Below, piece by piece: positions 36,893 to 49,400 of a DNA stretch of 64,000 nucleotides (position 1 is the stretch's first letter; each line of letters starts with the position of its first letter). The position numbers and the translations under genes were made by a program. Source of the DNA: Piromyces finnis (taxonomy: Eukaryota; Neocallimastigomycota; Neocallimastigomycetes; Neocallimastigales; Neocallimastigaceae); contig MCFH01000001.1 in assembly GCA_002104945.1 (NCBI GenBank), positions 682,001 through 746,000 of the forward strand. Direction: 5' to 3'. Under the pieces are notes generated by a model. That model was not told the DNA's origin. It saw only the letters and a program-made list of their open reading frames with translations, and made no database searches.

Positions 36893-38578
36893 ATGGCTGG
36901 AAAGAACGACAATTCATACTATTACGACGAAAATAGCTCATACTATAATAAGGACTCCGGCAAGGGCGGAGACAAATATGATAGTAGATACTATGATGAC
37001 AGTCAATACTATGATGACAGTAAATATTATGATAAGGGTAATGACAGTAGATATTACGATGACAGCCAATACTATGATGATAAACGCAGAAGCAATGGTA
37101 GATATGATAGTCAATATTACGATAATAGTCAATACTATGATGACAGTCAGTACTATGATGACAGAGGAGAAAGTCGATATGACGACAGTAGATATGATGA
37201 TAGTAGATATGATGATAGTAGATATGACGATAGTCGTTATGCTGATAGTCGCTATGATGATAGTCGTTATGATGATAGTCAATATTATGATGATAGACGT
37301 GATGACAAGGGAGGATACAAGAACAGTAGTAAGCCAAGAGATTCAGTCTCTGAATTTAATGCTTATTATGATGATGATGATTATAATGATCCACCAAGAG
37401 GAGAATCTCAAGACCCACCAAGAGGTGACTCTTCTAGAAATTATGATGACAGTCGTTATGATGATGGCTACAGCCGTTACGATGATAGTAGATATGACAG
37501 AGATAGTCGTTATGATAGTAGATATGATGATGATACTTACAGAGACAGTCGTTACGACAGTCGTTATGCTTATGATGACGGCTATAATGACAGCCGTTAT
37601 GATGATAATTACAGAGATAGTCGCTATGACAGTCGCTACGATGATAGATACAACGACAATCGTTATGATGATAACAATAATAATAAAGAACCATCAAGAG
37701 ATGTCGATGATCTCAACAAAAAGATGGATGATATGAAGCTTAATAATAAGGATGGTAAAGAAGAAAACATATGTTATTCATGGTAAGTTTTTTTTTTTAT
37801 TTTAAAAAAACATGGATTTATTTGAAAGGAATAATTATGTTAAATAGTATATTTTTTTTTACTATAATAGTGGTAATCCAATTAAAGGTAAGGCTCATCC
37901 AAAGAATGGTCATGTTTATTGTGCTAAGGATTATGTAATGTTATTTGCTCCAAGATGTAAGAAATGTCAAAAACCAATCAAGGGTGAAACTGTTTGTGCT
38001 TTAGGTAACAAATATCACAAGGCTTGCTTCTCATGCATTGTAAGTAGTATTAACATTTATAAATTAAAAAAAGAAATAAGAAAAATAAAATTAATAATGG
38101 AGAAAATTAATAAATAATTATATAAATTTTAAATAAATAGACATGTAATACACCATTCCCAGACAAGTCTTTCTATGTCTTTAACAACAATCCAGTTTGT
38201 CGTCGTCACTACCATCAACTTAATAATTCTCTTTGTATGTATTTTAAAATTTAATATTTTTGCATCGAATTCCAACCATTATTAAAAAATAATTTATTGG
38301 TTAATGCCTAATTTTTAAAAATAAAACGGGCATTCTTTATTGTGAATATTTTTTTAGGTACAAAGTGTGATGAACCAATTGAAGGTCCATGTGCTGAAGT
38401 TATTGAAGGACGTTTCCATCCAAAATGTTTCGTTTGTACTGTTTGCCAAGTTCCATTAACTGGTTTATACTATAACTACCAAGGAGAAGCTTACTGTGAA
38501 GAAGATATTATGAGAATACACAAGGAAAGAATTAATAAGGCTAATAAGAGAAGAACTATCATGAGTTATATCGAATAA
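36893..38578 (+). CDS. LIM-domain protein with N-terminal Tyr/Asp/Ser/Arg repeats
   Basis: Four exons: 36893-37782, 37871-38039, 38141-38234, 38358-38578, giving 457 aa in frame. Residues 1-270 are low complexity, built from YDDSRYDDS and YYDDSQ units. A short helix-like stretch (DVDDLNKKMDDMKLN) links to the zinc fingers. The first finger (about 294-318, CYSC...YCAKD) has only the second half of a LIM domain (C-x2-C...C-x2-D). Two complete LIM domains follow, at about 328-383 (CKKC...HKAC-FSC-ITC...CRRH) and 386-437 (CTKC...HPKC-FVC-TVC...CEED). Intron 1 splits the codon of the second Cys of the half finger. LIM domains bind proteins, often at actin structures; the paxillin-like spacing suggests cytoskeletal or polarity work, but the partner is unknown. 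Confidence 0.88.
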
Positions 38579-39717
38579 AGTAAGAATTAACCTATTCATC
38601 TCCCCAATTTTTACACCCCAAAATATTCTTCACATTTTATAGTATTAAAATTTATATAGATATATAGAACGTAAAAAAAAAATGGAAGAAAGAAAAGAGG
38701 AATAAATAATTATAAATAACAGCTTTTTCACTTTTCTTTATTTAATTAGTACGCTTAGATAAAGAAAGCAAAGGAAAAAGATCAATTGTATATTTATATA
38801 TATATAAGATAAATCTTCTTTTTTCCTTTTTTTTTTTTTTAAAAAAAAAATTTTTAAAATTACCTATATAAAACAAAAAAATAGTTTGATATTATAATAA
38901 TTTTATTTTAATATAGTTAATTATAAAAGTTAAAAAAATTATAAAATATTATACTTTTTAATATCTTTTTAGCTGTTTAAAATTTTATTTCTTTCTTTCA
39001 ATTTCTTTTTTTTTTAAAAAAAAAAAAAAATCAAAGTATTATTAATATATATCTTTTTAATTGTAAAAAAAAAAAAAAAAAAAGATTCATGTTAATATCT
39101 TTGTATTTTTAAAAGGTTATTAAATTGATATAAAATTAAAAATATATATAAAAAAAAAAAATCTATAAAATCTATATATATTTATAATTTTAAATTTTAA
39201 ATTCATGATTTAACGAAACATAAGAAGAATCTCTATAAATTAGATATAAAGTTTTAATAATAATTTAGATGATAATTTATATATAAAACACTTAACCAGT
39301 AAACAAAACAAAAACAAAGCATATAAAATAGACAAAAAATATATTATAAAAAATTAAAAATCAAACCAAAACTAAAAATAAAAAATATATATAAAAAATA
39401 AATAATATATAAATGTATTTCAATATATATAAATTTAAATAAAAATAAAAATAAAAAATAAAAATAACCTCTATATAAAAGATTAGATTTCTTTTTTTTT
39501 TTTTTTTAATTTACATAATTTACATTAAGAATGAATATTGAATATGGGTTTTAGATACTTTTTATTTTTATCTATAAACAATTAAAAAAATAAAAAAAAT
39601 TATAGATATATATTTTTCAAGCATTGCTTTTATATAAACAGGTTATTTACATTAGTTATTGGTATCATATATATATATATAAACATTTTAATTAACATTA
39701 TTATTATTATTATTTTA

Positions 39718-39754
<37 letters not shown>

Positions 39755-39756
39755 TA

Positions 39757-39838
<82 letters not shown>

Positions 39839-39840
39839 TA

Positions 39841-39880
<40 letters not shown>

Positions 39881-39882
39881 TA

Positions 39883-39919
<37 letters not shown>

Positions 39920-42580
39920 TAATTATTATTATTATTCTAATTATTATTATTATTATTATTATTATATTTTTATTTAAAAAAAAGTTAATGTGCATAATAT
40001 TTTCAATACAACAACTATAAAAAACATAATTAATCTAGGTCGTTAAATTAATTTTTATTTTAAAGTTTTTAATTATTAAATATATTATCTATCTATCTAT
40101 ATATTTTTTTAATTAAAATAATATTTAAATAATATTTATACTTTTAAAATTCTATATAAAGTTTTTTTTTTTTTTTTTTTAAAAAAAGAAAGAAAAAAAA
40201 ACTGTAAAAGAAAAAAGTAAAAAAAAAAAAAAAAATAAAGAAGGGAAAGAATATACTTTTTTTGTTTTATTTCTTTTATTTCTTTTAAAATAAAATTAAT
40301 AAAATAAAAAAAAAAAAAAAAAAAAAACAATATATTTTTTTTTATTTTTATAGGAAAAAAAGGGAAAAAAATATGTTGTAAAATAATAAAAAGTTTTATT
40401 AAATAAGAAAAAGTCTATTTTTTTTTTAAAAAAATTATATAATCTTTTTCTATATATATTTTACTGTTAATTCAAATAACTATTTATTTCTTATTTTTTT
40501 TTTTTTTGTTATACATTAATTGTAGTATTTTATTTATTTTTTTTTTTTAAAAAAAAAAAAACATCCTTATTTAAAAAATAATATTTTTTTTAAATTATAG
40601 TTTGAATAAGAATATATATTATTTGAATAAAAATAAAACCTTTCAGAGAAAAAAAAAAAGAAAATATTTAATTATCTATTGTATAATATCAATTCAACTT
40701 CTCATAATACCCCAATATGTATTTTTAATAAAAATTAACTAGGAAAGCAAACAACCATACAAAAAAAAAAAGTGAAAATATAATAAAGCAAATAAATAAT
40801 ATATATATATATAATAATGTAAAAAGAACAAAAAAAAAATAAGAAATACCATTTTATTAAAATATAACAAATATATATTATGATATTTAGTTTATAAAAA
40901 AAAAAAAAACTTTACAACTAAATATTTTTCATCAATAATATATATATATGTATATATATGTATAAATTTGTAATATTTTTATAAAAACCATAGTTTTCAA
41001 TAAAGTTATATGTATTATATTTATATATTTTTATCTATATAATCATATATAGAATAATAACAAGACAAAAGAAAAACTAACAATAAGGATATTTAGTCGT
41101 TGTTGCCTATAAATATTTAATTCAATTGAAAATATAAAGAATTAAAATAATAAATTTATATATATATATTTTTTTAAAAAAGTTGATAATTCAATTTATG
41201 TATTATTAATATATATATATTTTAAATAAAAAAATTGGATAAGGTATATATATATATATATATTTAAAAAAAGTAGATATTGGATTCTTTTTAACAAAAA
41301 AGAGTTTTTAACAACAACAACAGTAATAATAAAAAAGAAAAAAAAAAGAATAATAAAGATTTTTTAACAGGAAAGAACGTACAGCTATTAAAAATAAGAA
41401 ACAACAATATTAAAAATAAAAGTAAGCTATTTTTTCTATCATTAGTATATTTATACATAGTATTTTTTTATAAAATTATTTTTTTTTAACAATATACTTT
41501 CTTAAAATAAAATTATCAAAGCTTTTCTATTTTTCATTTCTTTTAAAGGTAAAGTATTAATAATCATTTCAATTTTATTTTTATTTTTATATATATATGA
41601 AGTTGTTTTTTTTTTAAAAGATACTTTTAAATTGATGAATTAAAGAAAATGAAAAAAGAATGAAAACCCCCCAATTTCAAATAAAAATTCGTTGTTATTA
41701 GTTGTAATTGTTGTGATTTCTTTTCTTTTTTTTTTTTTTTCAAAAGGTTAAAGCAATAAAAAAATGTCAATTTGGAGAATTTAAAATTTTGAAATTAAAC
41801 TTTTTTTAAAGTTTTGAAAAATTCAATTTCACCAATAATATTGCAGTATAATATATGATCAAAATTAATTAATGTATTCGTAATTCAATGAAACAACAAA
41901 TTATTTATATATTATATTATATTATTATACACCTACACAAACTAAAAATTTTTTATATGATAAGAAATAAAAATTTACTATATATTATAATATAATGTAA
42001 TATATTATTTGATTTAATTCATTATCATATCAAAAAAGTTTTTTTTTTTTTTTTTAACCTTTGTTTAAATAAAGATGAAGCAGTAGAATGAGCAAATTAA
42101 TCTTTATATGTTTTTAATGTTACAATAAAATAGTATAAATATTATAGAATAACAAGCAATGATCATCAAAACATAATATTGTATTTATAAATATTACAAA
42201 AAGTATTAATTATTTAAGTAAACAAACAAACAAAAAAAAAAAACAACCACAAAATATTATTTACAAAGTTGAAAATAACTTGATTTATATTTTAATAAAA
42301 GAAAGAAATCAACAATTTTATTTTTTCTTGTATAATATATTTATAATAGTTTTAAATTAAATATTTATTTTTTGTTTTTATTAATACATTTTATTATCAA
42401 TACCTCTATTTATTTTATTATCATAAATGTTAATATTCAATTATCATTTCAAATAATCCAATTTTTGATTAATCATTTTTAATATATCCATTATACTTAT
42501 CATATATCGTATATAAACAATATAAAAAACAATTATTTATTTTATTTATATTCTATCACAAATTCTATTGTATAATTAAA
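38579..42580. other. 4-kb AT-rich intergenic region
   Basis: A second desert, between the LIM and REEP genes (both plus strand). It contains many poly(A)/poly(T) runs and a large ATT microsatellite (listed). A stretch near 41375-41420 ending in a GTAAGC donor-like site could be an untranslated first exon of the REEP gene, but this is only a guess. Confidence 0.4.
39704..39965. repeat. ATT microsatellite, about 260 bp, interrupted
   Basis: Tandem ATT units on the plus strand are broken at intervals by CTAATT. The tract makes a spurious poly-Ile frame on the minus strand. Confidence 0.97.
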
Positions 42581-44131
42581 ATGACAAAAAAAAAATACAT
42601 TTATCTTATGGATTTAGGAAAAAATAAAGCCAATATGCTTAGAGATCCTTCATCCTATGTTAACAGAGCCCCTCCAAGAAAAACGTATAAGCATAAAGGA
42701 TCAACTTTTAGTAGAAATAATACGGAATTCAACGAAGAAGCAAGTAAATTTCCAATTACTGTTCCAATAAATAATGTTTTAGATAAATTATATCATAATG
42801 AACATTTAGGAGAAAGTATTCATAAAATTATTAAAGTGGTACAGTCACAATATTTACCACAAATAAAGAAATTGGAACAATTATTGTTAAATAATCCAAC
42901 CTATATTTATATTACTAAAATTTTGGGAATTTCAAAAGAAAATGCTTTAAGAGTAACTGGTGCTATCGCAACATTTTCTATCATTTATATCGCTAATAGC
43001 ATCTTGAGAAGACATAAGAGTATGGTATTAGATACCTTTATTTACGCCACACCAATTATGTCAATATACGAAATTTTAAAAAAAGAACCAGAATTAATGA
43101 GTGAAAAGAAGAAAAAAGTAAGAAATTTAATGGACAATAAAGAAATTGTACGTAGTGAATTTACTAAAATCCATGAATTAAAGACTTGGATGATCTATCT
43201 TATGATTTGCTCATTATTTAATATTACAGATAATTTCTTTATTAATCGTAGCAAACCAGTGGTTGAATCTTCTATTACACAAACTGTAATTACAACAACT
43301 CCATACCTTCTTCGTGATACAAACAAACAAGTATTTACTACTATTGCTCAGGTTACCCCTTTTTCTGAAAGATTCTATAATTCATTTAGTCAAAAGGTTA
43401 AAAATACTTTTAAATATTCATGGTATTGGGTATTAAAATTAGGTGTTTCTTATTGGTTAGGTTATAAGGATGGACGTGAAATTATTTATAACAAATTCGT
43501 AATTCCATTAATAAGAAAGTATTATGAATATGAACTTAAAGTTAATAATACCATTTCTGAAGATGATATTTCTTTTGAAGATGGTGAATCTTTTTCAAAA
43601 AGCTATAACTATTTTCCATCAAATCTCCCAAAACCTTCATCTAACACAAGAGATCATGGATTACAACCACCAGAAAATGTTGGCGTAAACAATAATGATT
43701 CTATCGAGTTTTATAAATTAAGAGAAAATAGCAGTAATAGCATAAATGATGGATACTATTCAGATAGTTATTACGAATCTTCTGAACCAATTAATCTAAA
43801 GTTGAATAATAGTGGTATTTTTAATTCAATGAAATTAAATAATACAAATAATAATCAAAGAGTTGTTCAAAATACTGATTCTTTAAGTGTTGAAGATCCA
43901 TGGAAAAGCAATTCTTTCATTGGAAATAATGCATCAATAAGACGTAATCGTAGTTTTTCACTCAATAGTATCAATCATTATAATAATAGTTTAAATAATT
44001 ACAGAGCTACTATTCGTGATAATAATAATAGACTGTCAGAATATTATAATGATACAGGCGTGGATAAAGATAATAATAATACCTTTTATGCCAATAGCAT
44101 TTTAAGATCCAGAAATCAAGAATCTTCCTAA
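42581..44131 (+). CDS. TB2/DP1/HVA22 (REEP/Yop1-like) ER membrane-shaping protein
   Basis: Single exon, 516 aa, starting at ATG 42581 after a purine-rich leader; in-frame Met codons at residues 10 and 19 are alternatives. Residues about 150-315 show the family signature: TFIYATPIMSIYEILKK (a form of YPAYxSYKAL), ELKTWMIYLMICSLFNITDNF (a form of TQWLTYWVVFALFSLLE), YSWYWVLKLGVSYWLGYKDGREIIYNKFV and PLIRKYYEYE. Hydrophobic hairpins lie at about 121-143, 150-166, 201-221 and 279-295. A loop of about 55 residues (222-277) separates the second and third conserved blocks, longer than usual. The C-terminal 200 residues are Ser/Asn-rich and unstructured. Such proteins curve ER tubules through wedge-like hairpins; this role is inferred from the family. 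Confidence 0.8.
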   Translation: MTKKKYIYLMDLGKNKANMLRDPSSYVNRAPPRKTYKHKGSTFSRNNTEFNEEASKFPITVPINNVLDKLYHNEHLGESIHKIIKVVQSQYLPQIKKLEQLLLNNPTYIYITKILGISKENALRVTGAIATFSIIYIANSILRRHKSMVLDTFIYATPIMSIYEILKKEPELMSEKKKKVRNLMDNKEIVRSEFTKIHELKTWMIYLMICSLFNITDNFFINRSKPVVESSITQTVITTTPYLLRDTNKQVFTTIAQVTPFSERFYNSFSQKVKNTFKYSWYWVLKLGVSYWLGYKDGREIIYNKFVIPLIRKYYEYELKVNNTISEDDISFEDGESFSKSYNYFPSNLPKPSSNTRDHGLQPPENVGVNNNDSIEFYKLRENSSNSINDGYYSDSYYESSEPINLKLNNSGIFNSMKLNNTNNNQRVVQNTDSLSVEDPWKSNSFIGNNASIRRNRSFSLNSINHYNNSLNNYRATIRDNNNRLSEYYNDTGVDKDNNNTFYANSILRSRNQESS

Positions 44132-44504
44132 AAATAGCCATTTTTTTATTTTTTTTTATTTTATTTAAAAAAAAATATAGTAACGTAAACTTTCTCCTAT
44201 TTCTGTTTTTTCGAACAATGATGATTTCATGAATTGAATACATATAAAATAATCAATAGTGCGATTTATTGTTAATATTAAATATTTAACAACAGTATAA
44301 AGAAAAAAGATATATATAATCTCAATTTTTATTTTTTTTTTTTTAATTATTATTTATAAACGACTATCCTCAATTAAACATTTTCCATATTAAGTTTTAA
44401 TTATTTCCTCAATATTTTACAAATTTTATGCTCAATTTCCATTTATATATATATATATATTTATTCATTATTTAATAACACATGAATTATTATCCTCTAT
44501 TACC

Positions 44505-44539
<35 letters not shown>

Positions 44540-44930
44540 TATTATTATTATCATTATAATTTTTGAATATATTTTATTTATATATATATTTTTTTTTATT
44601 TTTTTTTTTCTTTTTGTATTAAAAATATTTTTTATCTCTTTAATATTATAATTAATAATTAATGAAGTTAAAAAAAAAAAAAATAATGATAAAGTAAAAA
44701 AGAAAAATATAAAAAAGAAATAAAAATAAAATAAAATAAAATAAAAATAAAATAAATAATAATAATAATAATAATAATAATAAACTATTATAATAAATAA
44801 AATTTTAGTAAAACTGAAATAAAGTGTTTATTTAATAATAATTTTTTATTTTTTATTTATTTATTTATTTATTTTTTTTTTTTTACAAACTACATAATTC
44901 TATCTATTCTTTTATATATGATGACGCTAT
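44132..44930. other. Convergent 3' region with TAA/ATT microsatellites
   Basis: This is 0.8 kb between the stop codons of two converging genes. It holds (TAA)n and (ATT)n at about 44505-44550 and AAT/AAAAT repeats at about 44700-44785. Both 3' UTRs must lie here. No ORF is seen. Confidence 0.55.
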
Positions 44931-46358
44931 TTATAAAAATGATGAAGATGTAACTGTGGATAGATTTGAAGAAAAGGCAAAATTCTTATTACCATATTCA
45001 TCTTCAGTTTGAGGAGTGGAATATTCTGAATCATAAGAGGAAAACAAATTAGAAGTTTCCTATAAAAAGTTAATAGAAAAATAAGTAGTAGAAAAAAAAA
45101 AATAGTGAAATTATTAATATTTTGTTAATTATTAAAATTCCCTCTTTTTTTAATATAAATTTATTATAAATTTTTTATATATATGTATTTTTAAATAAAT
45201 ACTTACAGAATCATTGGAATTATAACTAGTTAATTTAGTTATATTTAAAGGATCATTATTTTCTAAATTTTTTAAATTCTTATGTGGTTTTTTATTTTGT
45301 TTGGTTTGTTTTTCACCTTCATTATTCTTCTCAACTTTATTCGTTCCTTCCAAATAATCATCAGAAGAATCATTATAACTTAATGAGGTTGATATATTTT
45401 CAAATGAAAAATCGGATTCAAGTGATGATTTTTCATTAGTAAAAATGGACATATCTGATATATTTGAAAGTTCTGAAATATCATAGAGATTATTGGTAAA
45501 GGTGTTTCCCTCCATTTTTCTTTCTTTAAATTTTTTCTTTGGAGTATTGGTAGAATAAATTTCATCTGATAAACTCTGCTGTTGATTTGAATCAATGAGG
45601 AAGTTTGTTGATATATCGTAGGAAGTGGTTAAGGTATCATTAGAGTCACTTTGAATGGAAGGGGTATATAAATCAATACTTTTATTTTTTAATAAGGATG
45701 AATGATCATCATCATTACAATAGTTATATTTAATTTTATTTAAATTATCATGAATTGTATTGAGTAGCTCATAAACCGCCGGTTTATTATTATTTATATG
45801 ATTGACTAGTTCAATTTCTGATTTTGATTCTGATTTAGATTCCCACTCGGAATTTAATTCGGGATTTGTGAGGTCATGTCTTATTTTTTGAATTTCTTCT
45901 TTAGCCTTTTCAATAGTTAGGTTTTTATCAATTAATTGTGGTTTAAAGGGATAATTATTTTTGTTTTTAGAATTATTATTTTTAACCTTGAGTATTGTGC
46001 TACTATTATTATCATTGCTATTAATGTTATTGTTAATAGTGTCTGTGGTATATTTAGAAGACACTATTTGTCGGGTATCTTCTGTGGGTATAGAGGTTGC
46101 CTTTATTTCAGAAAATTCAGAAATAGAAGTATCATCATCATTATTACTTCCATAGATCGTTGAAGAATTAGATGATTTTTTTGTAGTATTATTAATCTTA
46201 TTTAGGTTGGTTTGAATTTTATTACGATAAGCAATGATATTATTGATATGACTAGAAATATATTTATAACTGAGAATGTAATTATTAAAGAACATAGGAC
46301 TAATATTTTTGATAAACTTCCATTTTATTATAGATTTTCTAATAATAATCATATATCA

Positions 46359-46452
<94 letters not shown>

Positions 46453-49400
46453 ATTTATATTATTAGTATTATTTTTTAATTTTTTTTTTAAAAAAGAAAA
46501 AGATTTTTGTTTATATATATTTTTAATTTCACTTACTTTGTTCTATTAATAAATATAATGGCATTAACTACACGTTTTAAACTTGAATATGCTCGTTTTT
46601 CCACATGTTTTATATGCTTTTTATTTTTCGCATTTTCATTACAACTTTTTATATAACTTATTTGTTTTTTTAATATTTCTTTTTCTTTATTTGCAATCTT
46701 TATTTTATAAAAGAAGATAGAAATAATAGAAATAAGATAGTTTTTATTGTATAAAGGATCCTATTAAATATATGTAAGTATATATGTATTATAATAAAAT
46801 TTTAGTTTAATGCTAAATATTAAAAATATATATATATTATTTTTTCTATCTTTACCGTATTTTTTTGATTTTTTAATTGAATTACTTTTATTTTTAATTT
46901 TGATATTTCTGCTTTAAGTAAACTGATTAAATCTTCATTATTTTGATTAATACTTTTAATTTTTAAATTATTATTTTGTTTTTGTTTAATTAATAATAAA
47001 TCTAATTCTTTTTTAATAGTTTGTTTTTCATTTGTTAATTTTTGAATATTGGTTTTGAAATGTTCAATTTCTTTTTGATCTTTAGATTTTTCTCTATTTA
47101 AACTTTGAATCTTTTTATTTTGATTAACAATTTCTTTATTTATTTTATTTAGCTGACTTGTCAATTCCATATAGATTTTACCTTTTTCTTTATGTTAAGA
47201 ATTTTTTTAAATTATTTATTTACGCATTAATATATTTTGATAGTAAAAAATAAAAAAAAAAAAAAAAAAAAAAAATTAGAAATTTGTATTGGTCTAATTA
47301 AAAAAAATATAAATGTTAGTGTTTTTTTTTTACCATCTGTTATTTTTTCAAGTTGACAATTTAGGTCTTTTATTATTTTTTCAGATTCTTCTAATCGATC
47401 GGTGAGCGTTTTAATTTGATCTTCATTTGTTTCATATTCACTATTTTTTTTTTCAATATCATTTAATTTCTGATGTATAAAAAAAAAAAAAAAGAAAGAA
47501 AATATATGTATATGAATAAATTTTTTTTTATATTAATCTATTTCATTTTATTCATTTCATTATTTAGATATATATATATATATATATATTATAGAAATTA
47601 AAAAATTTACCATCATTCTTTTGTTATATTCTTCAAGTCTTCGATCATAGAATTTTTTTGTTTTGTTATAATTTTCATTTAATTGTTCAATCTTATTTAA
47701 AAGATCCTTTATTTTATTTGATATATGAGAATATATAATAAAATTTTTAATATTTTATTTTCAAAGTGTGATTATATATATAAAAAAATTATATATATAT
47801 ATATTTAAATATACATTTTTAATAGATTTGTGTTTTTCTATTTCAATTTCAAATTCTCTTTTATCATCTTTAATTTGATCAACTTCTCTTTTAAATATAT
47901 TTTTTTCATCATTCAAACGATTATACCTAATTTCATATATTTGTTTTAATTTTTCAAGTTCACTATTAGATCTTGATCTTTCTTTTGTGAGTAATTCTTT
48001 TGCCTGATTAAGTTCATTCGTTAACCTTTCTGTTTCATCTTCTAACATTTTTACTAATTCATTATTAGAATTATCCTAAAAATTAATATTTAAATTAAAT
48101 CATAAAGGTTAATAATAAATAAATATAATAACAAGTAATACTGTTTAGATATTTTATTATAATTATCAATATATATATATACTTTTAATTTTAATAATAA
48201 TTTTTGTAAATCATTCACTTCATTTTGTAATCTATTATTATTATTTTCTAGGGTTTCTTTTATTTTTGTTAAATTTTTGATTGTTCCATTCATATTGTTA
48301 ATTTCATTCTTAACATTTCTTTTGGTATTTTCTAATTCATATTCAGTTTCTTTTAATTTACCCTCTAATTCTTGATTCTTGGATAATAAATTACTATTTT
48401 CATTTATGATGCTTGAAACCTTTTATTTAGTATCATAAAGAAAATCATTAATAATTTTTATTGGAAAGAAAATAAAAAAAGAAAAATTAAAAGAACTTTT
48501 TTATTAAATTTAAAATTACTGAAGTCTCTCTCTCTCTCTCTATATATATATAAATAGATAGATAAATAGAGAGATTTATATTTTACCTTCTTTTTATCAA
48601 AATAATCGTTCGATAGAGCATCATTATTAAGATTATTTAGATTTTTGGAAAGGTTATCAATTTTATAAATTAAATTATTTTTTTTATATTGAAGTATTTC
48701 ATCCTCACGATTCTTTTTATTTTTTAATTCGATAATCAATTTTTCTATTTTTTTTGTTAATTTAATATTTTGATCATTAAGAACTTTATTTTTATTTTTT
48801 AGGTCATTTTCTACGTTTGTATTTTCTTTTAATAAATTCTTGTATTTATCAATCACATCTTTCATACTCTTTTTTTCATCTAAGGATTTGGATTTTAAAT
48901 TGTCGAACGATTTTTTCAAATTTTCATATTTGTTAAAAAGTTCACTTTTATTGTTAAATAGCCATTAATTTAAATAAAAAAAAAATTTTTTTTGTTATTA
49001 AAATTATATATTTAAAAATAATTTTTTTTAAACTATATAAAAATAATTTATTATATAAATATATTATACGAAAAAAGCTTTATACTTGTATTTATTCATT
49101 TCAAATTTCCATAATCTCAAAAGTCCTTTTGTTTTTTCTTCAAGTTTTCCTTTTATTTCATTGCTAAGATTTAACGATTTAATTACATCATCTAAACGTG
49201 CCAAAAGTTTAAGATTTTCATTTGACTCTTTATTTATAGTGTCATCAAAATTAAATGATGAAACGTCTAGTGAATCTATGTTTTCTGACGTGGTCGTATT
49301 AGAAATCAGTTCGGAATCTCCATCGTTATGGTTGATTAATCTTAAATCTTTCATATGCTTATTTAGGTAATCCTTAATCTTATTTTGAATTTGTAATAAT

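Noticed and set aside
36858-37697. Several long frames (His/Tyr-rich, Ile/Thr-rich) overlapping the LIM gene repeats
   Set aside because: They arise from the periodic YDDSR codons read in other frames. Only the frame joined to the LIM exons makes sense.
39630-39995. Poly-isoleucine minus-strand ORF
   Set aside because: It is produced by the ATT microsatellite.
46352-46354. ATG here as the start of a separate 400-aa gene
   Set aside because: An AG acceptor just downstream joins in phase with the GTAAGT donor of the preceding coiled-coil exon. Kept as an alternative in the gene entry.
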